64,000 nt of DNA from Prosopocoilus inquinatus (GCA_036172665.1 CM069870.1:58032212-58096211), one strand, 5' to 3'; positions 47,763-59,819 are shown, counted from the stretch's first letter. A program made the numbers and translations. Notes: generated by a model from the sequence alone, not told the origin.

Positions 47763-50700
47763 CATTATACAATTTCAGCTGTATTCAAATACTATGTAGA
47801 TAAATTTAATCTGCATGCATACATCTATCTACATACCCTCATGCATAATTAAAAAAGTTATATTAATTCGTAGACTCGTTCGTCGTGCAACTTAATTAAG
47901 CAATTCAGGATGTAGTACATATACGACATACGAACGATATTTTCTGAACTTTAATATACCGAATGTTTTCAGTCGGGCAAAATTAAATAAATTACAGTGC
48001 ATTTAGGATTAGATAAAGCTACATGAAATACGGCCAGTGAAATGAGTTTTTAAAATTTCCTATCTAGACTAGGTAATTTATGCATAGTCATAAAAATAAT
48101 TTTAGAATAAGTGCCGTGATTTAATAAAAGACTTGTGATATTTTTAATATTTCTTTTGCTCCAGAAATACACTAACGAGTTAACAAGGTTAACATCATTT
48201 TGCTCCGTTGCCTCATTTTCCTCTACTTTCCTTTGATTTACATTTCATTCCTAGTTCTAAATTCATTCTATTGTGATTAGAGATGCTAAGTAATTGTGTT
48301 GTTAAATTCTAGAGTAGAAAAAAAAACATAAAATCAATTATTATATGTATAATGTTTATTTACATGAGTTCAACCGTCTTTTATATAACTGAAAATAATA
48401 ATAAATGAAAGTCGTCATTTTGTTTTATATAGTTTATTGCAATACATAAAGAAGGTGAACGATCTATGTACAATAATTTACATTTTCTTTAATTAGATAT
48501 ACACATACGTATATATATTTTTTTGAAACAATAAAGTGAATGTATTTTTTTTTTCAAATAGAAGGCATTAGAATCACAGTAATATTCAAACTTAAGTAAG
48601 CTCTCAGTAGTACATTACATCGTGTTTAAACTGAGTAAAGAGGCCAGAAATTATGTTTTTTTTTGTCGAAAATCGATAGTGCCAAGTTCCCCCAAATTTT
48701 CCAAAATTGAAATCACTAGGAAATTAGAAGATTTCTGGCCGGCTTACAATTCCATTTGGCCTTTAAATCAAATTTCATCGTTCCGATCAATTTAAAGCAA
48801 CCAAATCAATACTGAATCACAAAAGATAAGTCAAATCAATTCAAAAGCGTTTAAATTCAATACATTTGGACCCAAGGGTTTAAAAGTTTTTATCATTAAA
48901 TTTATTAATTGACTACTTAATTCTCTTTTATTATTTCGTTTAAGGTAGTTTATGTGTGTGGGTTAGTTCTGTTCTTAGTATTAATTAGTATGGACTGCAA
49001 ATTATTTATTACTAAAATATCTAATGAATCGTAATCATATGAGAGGGAGAGGCAGAAAATATTCGTTAGTTTAGTCCACAAATAATATCTCACTAAAAAG
49101 TCACATCATTAATATTAATTAATATGTAAATGAAAGTTATCTAGAAATGGAATAATTTGAGCAAAGTGATCGTTGATGTAGGCAAGTGAGAGATATATGA
49201 CTATTTATAATTATATAAGCAAAATACGATTCCACTGCTTCATTATTTAAGTAAATTATGTAAGAACTTGAATGATATGTATTGCTACTTAATTATTTAA
49301 TTTTCTTGTCTTGATTGTTCAGTGTTGCAATAGAATTATATTCAGGGATAAGAAATCGGCCCACTTGTTCCGCGAACGGTACGAAAATTTAGTAAATTCA
49401 GAGTAACTTCTGCGAAGTGCGAACGCTCGCATTTTAACCCTTCCCCTCCCATTCAATAGCAATTTAAATGCTTCAGCGCCGCGGAAGGAGTAAGTAGTAT
49501 ATTCGTAGTAAAAAGTGTCCAACACTAAATGGGCCGAATTTTGCCTGATTATATTAAAAGAAAAAGAGATAATATATTTTGGACTTTCATTTCCAGTGGA
49601 ACCATATTGCTCTTATATACACTATTTATATGTAAGTATATAATATGCACTACTTCTAGAATTTTAGAAAAACATTGAAAAATATACGGATGTTGTCCTT
49701 ATTGGTTTATATATAAAGTGGTGTAGAATCTTGGACCTTTACGTACGGCTAAAACTAACGCTACGGTATCCATTAGTAACTTGTAGATATATTAAAGCTA
49801 TTTAGGTTTATTAACTTAATGAAACTATGTACAAACGTGGCGGTAGAAAAATACATATCGATAGCACTCAGTATGAGATGCGGCGTGCAAATTTACGGTT
49901 CGGTTTCAACCGAAATGCCGTGTTGGCCAGTCTGATCATTATTAGATTTGATCAAAAGACGTGATAAGCTTTCGCAAAGAGGATTATGAGACAAAATGGC
50001 GCGGCCTATTATGGGGCCGTGGATATTTTTTTACGTATTAATTGGCCCACCTTCAGCGCAGAATGACCTGACGTCATTCTCACAAGCAAACCTAACTATA
50101 ATATTACTTTTATTAAGATTTCAGTACATACTTATAATTTGACTTATTATTTTTGTACATAATTGAAAATTAATTGAAAACTAATGCGGATAACGTTAAT
50201 TTGTTTTTATTACATCACAACTTTCAGAGGTCGTTTTAAACTATCCTAATTACTGTACAAGATTTGGTTCAATTTTGGGAATAGAACATGTTCTATTTTT
50301 TCAGATAGTTTTTGAACCAAGTTAATTTTTGAGAGATAGGTAAAAAATTATGTTCAACTTAAATGGTACCATTTGACAATTTCGCAGCCCTTACGCTGAG
50401 TGTTCTTAAGGGTGTTATTCGTACGCAGGAATATCATTTAAGTTGGGTGAAATTTTGTGCAAGAAATAGGGCAGCCACAAAAAAAAATACTTCCATTAAC
50501 GGAATATATAAATCGGATTAAATAGCAACAGTAAAATTCATAAGTTCTGTTATTACAGCTTAAAACTGCACCAGGTCTTTCAGAATAAACAAAATTAATT
50601 TCTGAGCTTATAAAGCTCATTGGTTTCGTGCAGTTGAATAATATTTAAACAAATTAATGCTATCTAACTAGAATACTTGCATAACTTTAGCCTAAATTAC

Positions 50701-50938
50701 CGCTGCAAAAATATTTACATTCACGAAAGTTCACGTTGGCACAATCTCTTAACACCACCAGCACCGATCTCGTCTTCAAAAATTACCAGTTGCAGTCTTT
50801 AAAGTACGCATGAGACAGTCCTAGGAAGTAATTTTAAAAGTTTAGTCTTCGCCATCGTTATGAAATAGTTTTTCTTTAAAAAAAAAAAATGTGGCCCCGT
50901 TTTGTGCTTTGTTTCGTCGCTCCTTGCTTTTTTTGCAA
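47763..50938. other. No gene recognised
   Basis: AT-rich DNA without supported gene or repeat. Being directly downstream of the minus-strand exon at 50939, part of it may be that gene's 3' UTR. Confidence 0.4.
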
Positions 50939-51184
50939 TTATTTTATGAACTGTTCCGTCTCCAGACCCTCGTCGTCTTCCGGTGGAGATGGACCGGAAA
51001 TGGAGAACATCGGCACACCGAACACTTGGTCGTCGTCCACGGAGAGGTTGTCGACGCTGCGCGCCTTCCTGCATAACCTCGACACTGAGCCGTGTCTTCT
51101 GAAGAATTCTTTTGAGTCGAAGCCTGGGCCACTGTTGGATACGAAGATGGCGGAGTTGATGCGCGATCGCTGTCTACGAGGTGG
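50939..51184 (-). CDS. Terminal coding exon of an unidentified gene
   Basis: Eighty-one codons plus stop in a GC-rich island whose third codon positions are mostly G or C on this strand. It encodes RSRINSAIFVSNSGPGFDSK, a basic FFRRHGSVSRLCRKARSVDN and an acidic EDDEGLETEQFIK end. A TAA lies in frame shortly upstream. A T-rich tract and CAAAAG (AG at complement of 51185-51186) form a usable acceptor just 5' of the coding start, so this is best read as a last exon. Basic Ser clusters (RHGSVSR, RKARSVDN) look like phosphorylation sites in a cytosolic tail. I do not recognise the protein. Other exons, expected at higher coordinates, were not found in the window. Confidence 0.6.
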   Translation of the reverse strand, partial: PPRRQRSRINSAIFVSNSGPGFDSKEFFRRHGSVSRLCRKARSVDNLSVDDDQVFGVPMFSISGPSPPEDDEGLETEQFIK

Positions 51185-51239
51185 CTTTTGTAACAGTAAA
51201 AACAAGAGTTATTACTTCACTGCAAATAAGAAACATTTT

Positions 51240-53140
51240 TAAATATAAGTAGGGATCGCCATTTCAATTACCAGCATTCAAATATGTACAGTGTTACTCG
51301 ACCTCCATTATACATTTTATGAATTGAGGACACTCATTATACCGGGTGATATTATTCAGAATATGAATACCTAATTGAGTTTTAAAATATGGAACTTTTT
51401 CATGTAAAAAGGCAACTAGCTTCAAACTGCTAGAAATGACTTTCCTCATATAAATATAATGAAACGATAATAACTAGGGTTGGGTCGATGTATCTACAGT
51501 GTGTCCCCGGATTGAGTTTGCGATACTTATAATGGACCAAAAATATTTGAATTCAGATTTTTTTGCTATTCAGGTCTGCTTGGTGCGAAATGAATGTGTG
51601 CCCAAATTGTCCTGGAAAGAGTCTTCAAGGTGGCGGAGTTAATACAATAAGAAATAAAATATGTGTAGGAAAAGTGATATTCTTTTTGAATTTACGAAAA
51701 AATTTTACAGAAATAAAATGATTCTCGTTTCAAATTATGGAAATATACCAAATTTCAACGTCTCATTCAATCGTTGGTTTTTTCTATTTCATAATTTTTA
51801 ATCTGTTTATTTTTTTATTCATCTGCATATTTTAAATGGTACAGTTTAATACTTCTCACTTTTTTAAAATTATACGTTTATTTTTAACCTTTTTTTAAAT
51901 TTATTATTATATTATTATTAACATGTTGTATCATTGATCTAAGTTAGGGCGATTGTCTTTTGTTTGTGAGATTTGTTGTTGTCTTTGTTGCGTACGCAAC
52001 AAATATTCTGTTTCCCTTTTTCCCTTTTTTTTAAACGATCGATTTTGTTTCTTCAAGTTTCCTTCGTCCACTCCAGTGTTACGCTTTCTTAATTTTGATT
52101 GATTTTTTTGGTTTGAGTTTAAGCTTTCGTTTTTTTTTTGTTTGCCATAAATCGATATTTTCAATTTCTAAAATTGGTGCTTTTTTTAATTTATCGCTTG
52201 CGCAAGCCATTTTTCATTTCCTTTAACAACATCGTCCGATCGTCTCTTGCTTTTTTTGTTTAATGTACGTTTAGTTATTTTTTCCTATTTTGTTCTCAGT
52301 TTGTCTTTTCTATCGAAATCGGGACTAGTTTTTTTTTTATTTTAAGTAATTTCTTGGTTTAAATTTAAGAGATCGCGTTTGTTTCTGAATTTTATTTTAT
52401 TTTTACAAAATTTTGGAAGAAAAACATTGAAATCATTGAATCCCGCTTATGATACTTTCATTTTTGTCTTCGATTTTTAATTTTATTGAGTTTGAGGTTT
52501 CTTCTTTTCAATTGAAGCGAACATCTTTAGTTTCGGAAATTTATGATTTTTTTGTTTGTCTGTTGCTTGCAAATTCTGTGTTTGTTCTTTCATTTTTAGC
52601 AAGATCATTCGACTGTCTTTTGTTTTTGCTATTTTGTTTTATTTTCAAAAAAAATTCGGATTTCTTTTCTCAATATGCTCTTGTCTATTTCAGGGGGTTA
52701 GGTTTTTTCTTTACTTTTACTGATTTTTTGTTGTTTAAGTTAAGCGATCGCTATTGTTTCTGAAATTTGTTGTTGTTTTCTCCAAATGTTCGAAAGAGAA
52801 TTTGATGTTCTTTTTTCCAAATTTTCGAAAGAGAATTCTTCGTATTTTCAATTGTATCTTCGATTTTTATTATTTGATTGATTTTGTTGTTTTGAAAATT
52901 AAAGCGATCGTCTTTTGTTTCTGAAATTTGTTTTTGTTTATTCTTTATTTGTCGCTCGCGCAAAGAATTTTCTGTGTTCCTCTTTTCATTTTATTTAGGA
53001 ACATGCTTCGATCGTCTTTTGTTTCTTTTTTGTTTCTTCTCTTCCTATTTACATTTTGTTAATTTTTCCGATTTCCCTGGCCTCAGATATGCTTATTTTT
53101 ATTTTTATTATTCATATTTTAAGTTTTTAATCTTTAATCT
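51240..53140. repeat. T-rich degenerate repeat tract
   Basis: From about 51940 the plus strand is extremely T-rich. Similar blocks (TTGC..GCAA followed by TTCTGT, then CGATCGTCTTTTGTTTCTG) recur near 51984, 52196, 52562 and 52951. Spacing is irregular (about 210-390 bases). Open frames here are made of Phe/Leu/Ser or Lys/Asn/Gln and are not credible proteins. 51240-51930 shows nothing. Confidence 0.4.
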
Positions 53141-53260
53141 GACAGAATATAACTGGAAAAGCACTCAACGTTTCGCTGTTGATTGATAGCTTCGTCAGGA
53201 GTGGAAAAAGTAAATAAACAAGTTGTCAAAAGAAACAAAAAGGTAACAATAAATATATAG
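53141..53260 (-). mobile_element. Penelope-like tail, second family
   Basis: The minus strand contains CTGACGA (complement of 53192-53198), AGCT...AGC, GAAACGTT, GAGTGCTTTTCCAGTTATA. The same tail words are in the palindrome at 32442. A hammerhead-like fold can be drawn (separate entry). The rest of an element is not visible. Confidence 0.45.
53162..53203 (-). ncRNA. Hammerhead-like motif, second family
   Basis: On the minus strand: stem I halves CACTC and GAGTG pair perfectly over five bases. CTGACGA and GAA core blocks are present. A three-base stem II GCT/AGC follows one extra A. Stem III is the two-base loopless AC/GT, and the position before the cleavage site is T. The extra A and short stems make activity uncertain. 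Confidence 0.45.
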
Positions 53261-53564
53261 ATGGCGTAATATGTATTTTACAACTTTATTGAAATATTAT
53301 TTGTATGTGATTAGCAATTTTCCGTAGTTCAATTTTTCTTTCTGGAAAGTTGGAATTTGGCATATCTCTCTAAATTCAAAAGGAAGGCAGCCTTATGTAA
53401 CAGATTTTATTTCTTCGTGTGTTAATTCCGTTTCCTTGAAGAAATTCAATTCAAATTTGGCACACATTTATTTCGCATCAAGCAGACCTGAACTGCAAAA
53501 CATGAAATCTGAATTCAAAAATTTTTGGACTGTTATATATACGTATCGCGGAGTCAATCGAGGG

Positions 53565-54130
53565 ACACATTGTATGTATCGACGTATTATATACCGATAC
53601 GTTCCGAAATATTGCAGATCGATATGTATCGATATATCGGATATGGGATATCAATTTGTTTCGAAATATCGGATACCGAAATATCGAATATCGGATATCG
53701 ATACATGTCAAAATAACGGATATCGATATATCGATGCGCATAATATAGAAGATTGAAGAACAAGTTTAACCTCCGAACTGAATAATTTATATTTTTTTCA
53801 ATGAATAAATAAATAAAGTCTTCATAAATTAAATCATAATTTTCGTTTTAAATTGGTGTGCAATATTTCGAAACGTGTCGATATTATATTTGAATATATC
53901 AGCATATCGATACAAATCGATCCGATATTTCGATATGTATCGATACGCATCAGTTAGCGATACTTAAAAACTGACAAAACAAGAAAAACCCTAAGATTAT
54001 TCTCGTGCAAAATCTGTAAAAACTTGGAAAATACAGATAAAACGGGCTGCTTTGATAGGGCAGAGCATGTGTGCCACCCTCATTAAGCATTGTCATTTCG
54101 ATATATCAAATATCGATAGAAAAATCATAC
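53565..54130. repeat. TCGATA-rich low-complexity tract
   Basis: Dense, irregular runs of ATCGATA, CGATATATCG, GGATATCG and CGATACG words at 53565-53735, 53878-53955 and 54095-54122. The open frames on both strands here (60-106 codons, Tyr/Ile/Ser-rich) are products of the repeat. Confidence 0.6.
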
Positions 54131-54337
54131 CGAAATTCAGTGCAAAATTTACTATGTCGCCCACTTCTAATAATAAGTTAACTCAGAACACAAAATCTTG
54201 TTAATCATTTTCGATATTTATCGGATTGAAATATGTACAGTTTTATTCACGGCGAGCTGCAAACTTTGATTAATAAAATCTTATTATTATAACTTTATAG
54301 TCATTTATAGACATAATTTTCTTAATAATATTTTCAT

Positions 54338-54809
54338 GAAAAATTTTGTGCAAATCGTTTTTGATTGCAGTGAGAACCTCGAGCAGCCTCTGGACAGCTG
54401 GGGGACTCATTAGGAGCAAATCCCGCTTCAATTTGTCTATCCTACTGCAATGTTAGGTCAAAAAGCGATAGTAAGATGTCGCTATTTTATATGTTCATCA
54501 TTCTTACATCGCATTTGCGAATAAATTGGGCAAGTCGTTTTTGGTCTGCAGTGGGAATGTCGAGCTACGTTTCTGCTGAAGAAGCCCCAAGCAGGGCTGA
54601 AACAGCTGTCCAGAGGCTGCTCGAGGTTCTCACTGCAATCAAAAACGATTTGCACAAAATTTTTCTAAAATCTTTCATTATGCTTTGACAGCAAGCATGG
54701 CCGCCTTGCATGGGGGACTCATTAGGAGCAAATCCCGCTTCAATTTGTCTATCTTACTGCAATGTTAGGTCAAAAAGCGATAGTAAGATGTCGCTATTTT
54801 ATATGTTCA
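54338..54809. mobile_element. Penelope-like composite with direct and inverted repeats
   Basis: Order: an inverted half-copy (54338-54400) identical over 60 bases to the complement of 54603-54665; a 99-bp repeat (54399-54497); a full hammerhead-bearing hairpin (about 54525-54660); a spacer; and the 99-bp repeat again (54711-54809) with one difference. The inverted half-copy stops inside the ribozyme's stem III. Terminal repeats with hammerheads in head-to-tail or partly inverted arrangement are known for Penelope-like elements. No reverse transcriptase is nearby. Confidence 0.6.
54562..54622 (+). ncRNA. Hammerhead ribozyme with intact core
   Basis: Stem I: GAGC (54562-54565) with GCTC (54619-54622) and TCTG (54572-54575) with CAGA (54611-54614), around an internal loop. 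Core CTGAAGA (54576-54582). Stem II AGCCC (54583-54587) with GGGCT (54594-54598), loop CAAGCA. Core GAA (54599-54601). Stem III ACAG with CTGT (54602-54609), no loop. Cleavage-site C at 54610, so the cut is expected between 54610 and 54611. Every invariant hammerhead base is present. The loopless stem III is the form that acts as a dimer in Penelope-like elements. Confidence 0.75.
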
Positions 54810-56016
54810 ATATTTTCATGCTTAAAAAAGATATTAAGATATACAGATTGAGCAACGCAACTAGTCAGACGGTACGGGACAACTAAGCAGAAGATGCGAT
54901 CTTCAAGTGTTTGGAACGGTAATACATGCGGGACTCCGAACGCATATCTACCTAGTTTCCGGTTTCAATCTGTATACAAATACATCAGAAATGTGTTACT
55001 TCATCTCTGTATTCAAGAAAGAGAAAGAAATTCTTTATTTGTTTTAGTTTTAGAAATATTTCAATTACTTCTTAGCACTGTTATCGCCAAATTTTTTAGA
55101 AAAATGAATATATATATAAAAAAATCATATTAGACCTACTGTATGTGCATAGAACTGAAAGGGGAAAATTTTATATTACCTGAACAGTTCGTTAACGATA
55201 TGTAAATTTTGAAATGATTTACTAAACTAAGGATAATTTTAATCCCAAACCTTTAATGCTAATATTTCATTTTTGGATAGTTCTTGCTGGTGAGCATTGC
55301 AGAAAATACGAAACAAATAAAAACGCTTTTTTTAATTCGTTTTTAAAACGCTTTTTTATTTGTTTCATATTCTCTGCTAATATTTCACTAAATTTTTGAA
55401 AAAAAAAACACTAAAATCAAAACGGCTTACTCCAATGCTTATTAAACAAATACACACTCAATGGATTCTTATTTTATTTAATAATAAAGGTTGTTACATC
55501 GAGTAGTGCAGCCATAGTAATACCTTGATGTTAATAACAGTATAAATAAATGATCAGTTACAAGGACAATAATTCACGAAGATGAAGCTTGCCGAATGAG
55601 CCGCAGGCATAGGCGGGTGAAGCAAATCATCCGAGTGAATAATGGCCATAATCTGGAATACAAAGCTATGCATTTTTACTCAGATTGTATTATTTTGGAA
55701 ATAATTTGGTAATTAATTTTTTATTCTTAATCAACTGAATTAATTTAATTACCAAGTTATATTGTGGCACAGAAAGGGCGATTTCAGGCGTTTCGAAGAA
55801 AATCGTCATCGTCATAGGACGAATAACAGTGAATTATGAATTTCTTTTTTGTGATTGGTCGAAAGCAGCTAATTATTAATTATCAGGATTGACTCTGAAA
55901 AAGCTCTAATAAATATTGGGAGACATTTGTGAATCACGGTGTACATAAGTATAAATATAATATAAAAACGTTGAATTAGAATTAACTCTAGAATTTTATA
56001 TTATATATAATATATA
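54810..56016. other. No gene recognised; one hairpin
   Basis: An inverted repeat of about 28 bases (GCAGAAAATACGAAACAAAT at 55301 with its complement ending near 55378) folds around a T-rich loop. Nothing else supported. Confidence 0.5.
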
Positions 56017-57200
56017 CAGGGTAGGGCAAAGGTATGGAAGCGGCTTAATATTTCGAAAACTGTTTGACGTATCTGTTTGAAATTTAGTATGTCATTTAGA
56101 GTCAATAAGTCCTACTTTACCAATTTCTCTCAATTGTTTATCTGCTCTTGTTTCTGAGATCCAATGCCTACTTGATGTTTTTTAAATGACAACCTGCTGA
56201 TTTTTTTTCTTTATTTAATAGCTCGTTTAATTCTCTAAACGACTACATAAAAACATTTATCTATTACATAAGAAAATTTTCGAGAAAATAACGTTTGATG
56301 AAAAAGTTAAGAAAAATGGTTTAATGTTTGATATTCGACAAAAGTATTAGTTTTAGCAAAAAAAAAAAACTAGAAGGCCTCAAGATTATGGGTTGCTTTT
56401 AAGATAGAACTAATGCAAACTTCAATAAAAGTTATTTTAAAAATATGAAAACAAATATTGGGAAGGACAAAAGCATGAAACCGGCTTAATATTTCGAAAA
56501 CTGTTTGAAATTTGGTATGTGATTCAGAGTCAATTGGACCTACATTACCAATTTATTTCAATTGTTTATCTGCTCCTGTTTCTGAAATACAACGCCTACT
56601 TGATTTTTTTTAATGACAAACTGCTGATTTTTTTCCTTTATTTAATAACTTGTTTAATTCTTTAAACGACCACATAAAAATACTTATCTATTACATAAGA
56701 AAATTTTCGGGAAAAAAGCGTTTGAATGAAAAAGTTAGGAAAAATGGTTTATTGTCTGATATTCGACAAAAATTCTAGTTTTAACAAAAAAACTGGAAGA
56801 CCACAAGATTATGGGCTGTTTTTAAAACAGCGCTAACGAAAATTTTGATAAAAATTGCCTTAAAGACATGAAAACAAATACCAAATATCAGCGTAAACCA
56901 TTTTTTATAACTTTTTCCTTCAAACATTATTTTATCGAAAATTTTCTTATGCAATAGTAAATATTTTTATGTGGTCTTTTAAAGAATTAATCGAACTATT
57001 AAATAGAGGAAAAAAATCAACAGGTTGTTATTTAAAAAAAAATCAAGTAGGCATGAGATCTCAAAAACAAGAGCAGATAAACAATTAAAACAAATTGGTA
57101 ATGTAGGTCCTATTGACTCTGAATCACCCAGCAAATTTCAAATAATTACGCCAAACAGTTTTAGGAATATTAAGCGGTTCCATACTTTTGCCCTTCCCTG
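56017..57200. mobile_element. Tc1/mariner-type composite foldback
   Basis: Ends CAGGGTAGGGCAAAGGTATG (left) and, complemented, CAGGGAAGGGCAAAAGTATG (right), each next to TA (56015-56016 and 57201-57202). Inside, a unit of about 430 bases occurs twice in direct order (56017-56458 and 56459 to about 56880). It is followed by an inverted, shortened copy (about 56880-57200). Shared words include CTTAATATTTCGAAAACTGT and TATCTATTACATAAGAAAAT. Non-coding and non-autonomous. Confidence 0.75.
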
Positions 57201-57459
57201 TACATTGAAATTAAGTTTTAAAATATTTTTTATGAACATTCTTTAAAAAAAATTGAGAAATAAAACTGATTATTCTCCTAAGTGTCAATCAGTATAAACA
57301 CTAGAAGCGAGGTTTCCCCCGTGTAATAGTTGATATTTATTCTTCTATTATGAACCTTAACTAACACAATCCGCGTTTCAATTAAGCCATTCCGAGAAAT
57401 GGCTAGAACGATTGTATGATGAGGAGAATAGATATAGATGAATCGATAGTTGCATAACC

Positions 57460-57775
57460 GAGCTGATTGGATGCGTTTGATACATGGAATGGTGTTTGAT
57501 GCTTGATCGAACAGGTGTGAGTTCGATTTTGACTCGGTGCATAAAACTAGGTGAGAGATAGAACTTTCATGTATCGGTTTGTGTTCGTATTCACAGCGGG
57601 GCTCCTTCGAAATGGGTTTTCTGCATTTCCTCAGTGTGTAAGGCGAATGTCGAAGGAAAAATCTACCTCGTAGGCCGAAGCCATATGAATAACAAGCCCA
57701 CCTTCCCAACAAAGCTTAAATCATGGGACCAGTCAGGATGTTAATTAAAAAATAAAAAAATAAATAAAAAGAAAG
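57460..57775 (+). mobile_element. Candidate tRNA-derived SINE with A-rich tail
   Basis: A B-box-like GTGAGTTCGATTTTGACTC (about 57516-57534) follows a tRNA-like head. The body ends in GGGACCAGTCAGGATG and an A-rich tail of AAAATAAATAAAAAG type (about 57744-57772). The 144-codon minus-strand frame across it is not a gene. Confidence 0.4.
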
Positions 57776-59819
57776 GATTTAAGGACATTCTATTAACCAC
57801 GTAATGTATTTACACCAATGATTGATTGCATTTGGAATAACAGATTTTAATCATTTTAACATTTAATAATATGTAGATGTACATTTAAAAAAATTTATTT
57901 GTTAATCCTCTTGTCTTGTCCAAAATTCAAATCTGCGGACTTATTTCTAACTTAATACGTAGTTATAAATTTGAAGTACGCGCTCTATTTTAAAGACGAA
58001 AGTTTAGTTGAAACGGAACTAACTCGCAGATATTTATTGTAATCATTCATTGAATTTTTTTTTTTTTTAATTTAAGAATAGTAGTTTTTTTTTGGGTATT
58101 GGACCGCGTCTAAATACTACATAGACCACCATATAATATAAGCAAAGATGCAGTGGAATGTCGCTAGTGAGGCTAGCTTCGGATGTCCATATCTGCATCA
58201 AAAAGTTTCGATAATGCGTGTGCAACAAGTGTTCATTTCATCGTCCATGTTGTCTGAACACTTCCCTTGTCAATAATCAGGATTGTTCGGTTTCCAAACT
58301 GTATAATAGTCGTCGTTTTCGATCTAATTTTTACCTTCTGTAAAGTTTAGTGTCACCCATTCATGAAAATTAATTATATGAATGTAACGTTTGTAAAAAT
58401 TATATTCTAATAGCATATTACTATAGGAGTACAAGTTTTACAAGAACGCTTATTGTAACACGATTGTTGTTGGGGTACGACAAGCATAGCGAAGCCAGCT
58501 CGGATTGCCCCAACAGAACGAGCGCTACAGTGCCTCTCATTTATTGTCATTTATTGAACAAAAAAACAACAATACGAAAAATATTTTTGAAAATTGGATC
58601 TATATAGTAAACACATGTATGCGGAATTTTAATGGTAATGTCTAGCAACACTGGCAACCTTTTGTTTTAAACAAAAATCAGTTTGACCAATTTTTTCTTG
58701 CCCAGCTTTTGTAAGTATTTTGTTAATGATTCTGTTAAATATAAAATCAATAATGAATTGTTTTCCAAATTCTATTAAAGGTCTTCAATTTAAAATCTCA
58801 TTTGACATTTCGTGATTGAACAATATGCCACTGTCAGGGCTAAAATTTCACCGAAAATAGTTCCACCATGAACCTCTTTGTGACACTGTTTTTGGTGTCG
58901 TAATGAGCTTGTTGTGAACGCAAAGTAGAAAAATTCAACACGCGTATTTTTAATTTAAATTGACAAAATTGTTGGGTTAGCATTACGTAAGTCTGGTCAA
59001 TGACAACGACTTAATTACTGTGGCAACTGTCTAAATGAATTAGTGATGTTTGCTCTGCTTGCAGATTAAAGTCCTTTTCGGTTTTTGGAACGGCAAAATT
59101 AACATTTTTAAATGAGAGGGAATCCATCCTGACAACTGAAATTCAAGTTGCTGAACTTACTTGCGTTGCTGCACTGCAGATCGTATTTCATGCAAAACAA
59201 TTAACCCGCTCGTTCATTAATTATGTCTCAACGAGGGGCTAATACATCGACTTTTAGACCCGAACATTTAGAATATATGCACATTGTCACATCCTATACG
59301 GATAATTTAAAAAGGGAAATTTATAAATCAACGCGTTCATTATTAAGTTATTATTAGAGAGTGATTATTCATTAGTAAGTCAGGCAGTTAGCCGGTGATT
59401 AGTAAAACTGAGTACTTTGCAGTGAGTTAGTAAATCGGCAAGTGTTGGCCTTGGATGAAGAGCAAAAGTACATGTATGGCAGAGTAAATTTTTATTGATT
59501 ATATTTATGTTCGGTTTGATTTTTTTACACCGAGAGTGCCTCCTACGATTTAACGTAAAACAGAGTGTCTCTACAATTTAATACGAAATTAATTATATTT
59601 CCGGACTTAAAATATTGCACATTATAATTGATTAGTTTAGTTTAAACATAATGGACCAATTTACCAATTTACTCGATTAGTGTAAAGAACTGTTAATCTT
59701 ATAATACTTTAATTTTAGTGTGACGTCGTTTAAATCTAAGTTAGCCTTTTAATAAATCCCCCTTTTTTACTCCATGACATGGCATTGACTTTTTAATCTC
59801 AATTCTTTTTTTGGCATGA
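57776..59819. other. No gene recognised
   Basis: AT-rich. A GC-richer patch at about 58465-58540 has partly complementary ends (TTGGGGTACG with TGCCCCAACA). No gene supported. Confidence 0.45.

Noticed and set aside
50889..51242. Plus-strand 117-codon frame over the orphan exon
   Set aside because: Third-position GC bias and an acceptor favour the minus strand; the plus frame starts in low-complexity Phe/Cys-rich sequence.
57278..57712. 144-codon minus-strand open frame
   Set aside because: Overlaps a SINE-like body with a B box and A-rich tail; no protein motif.
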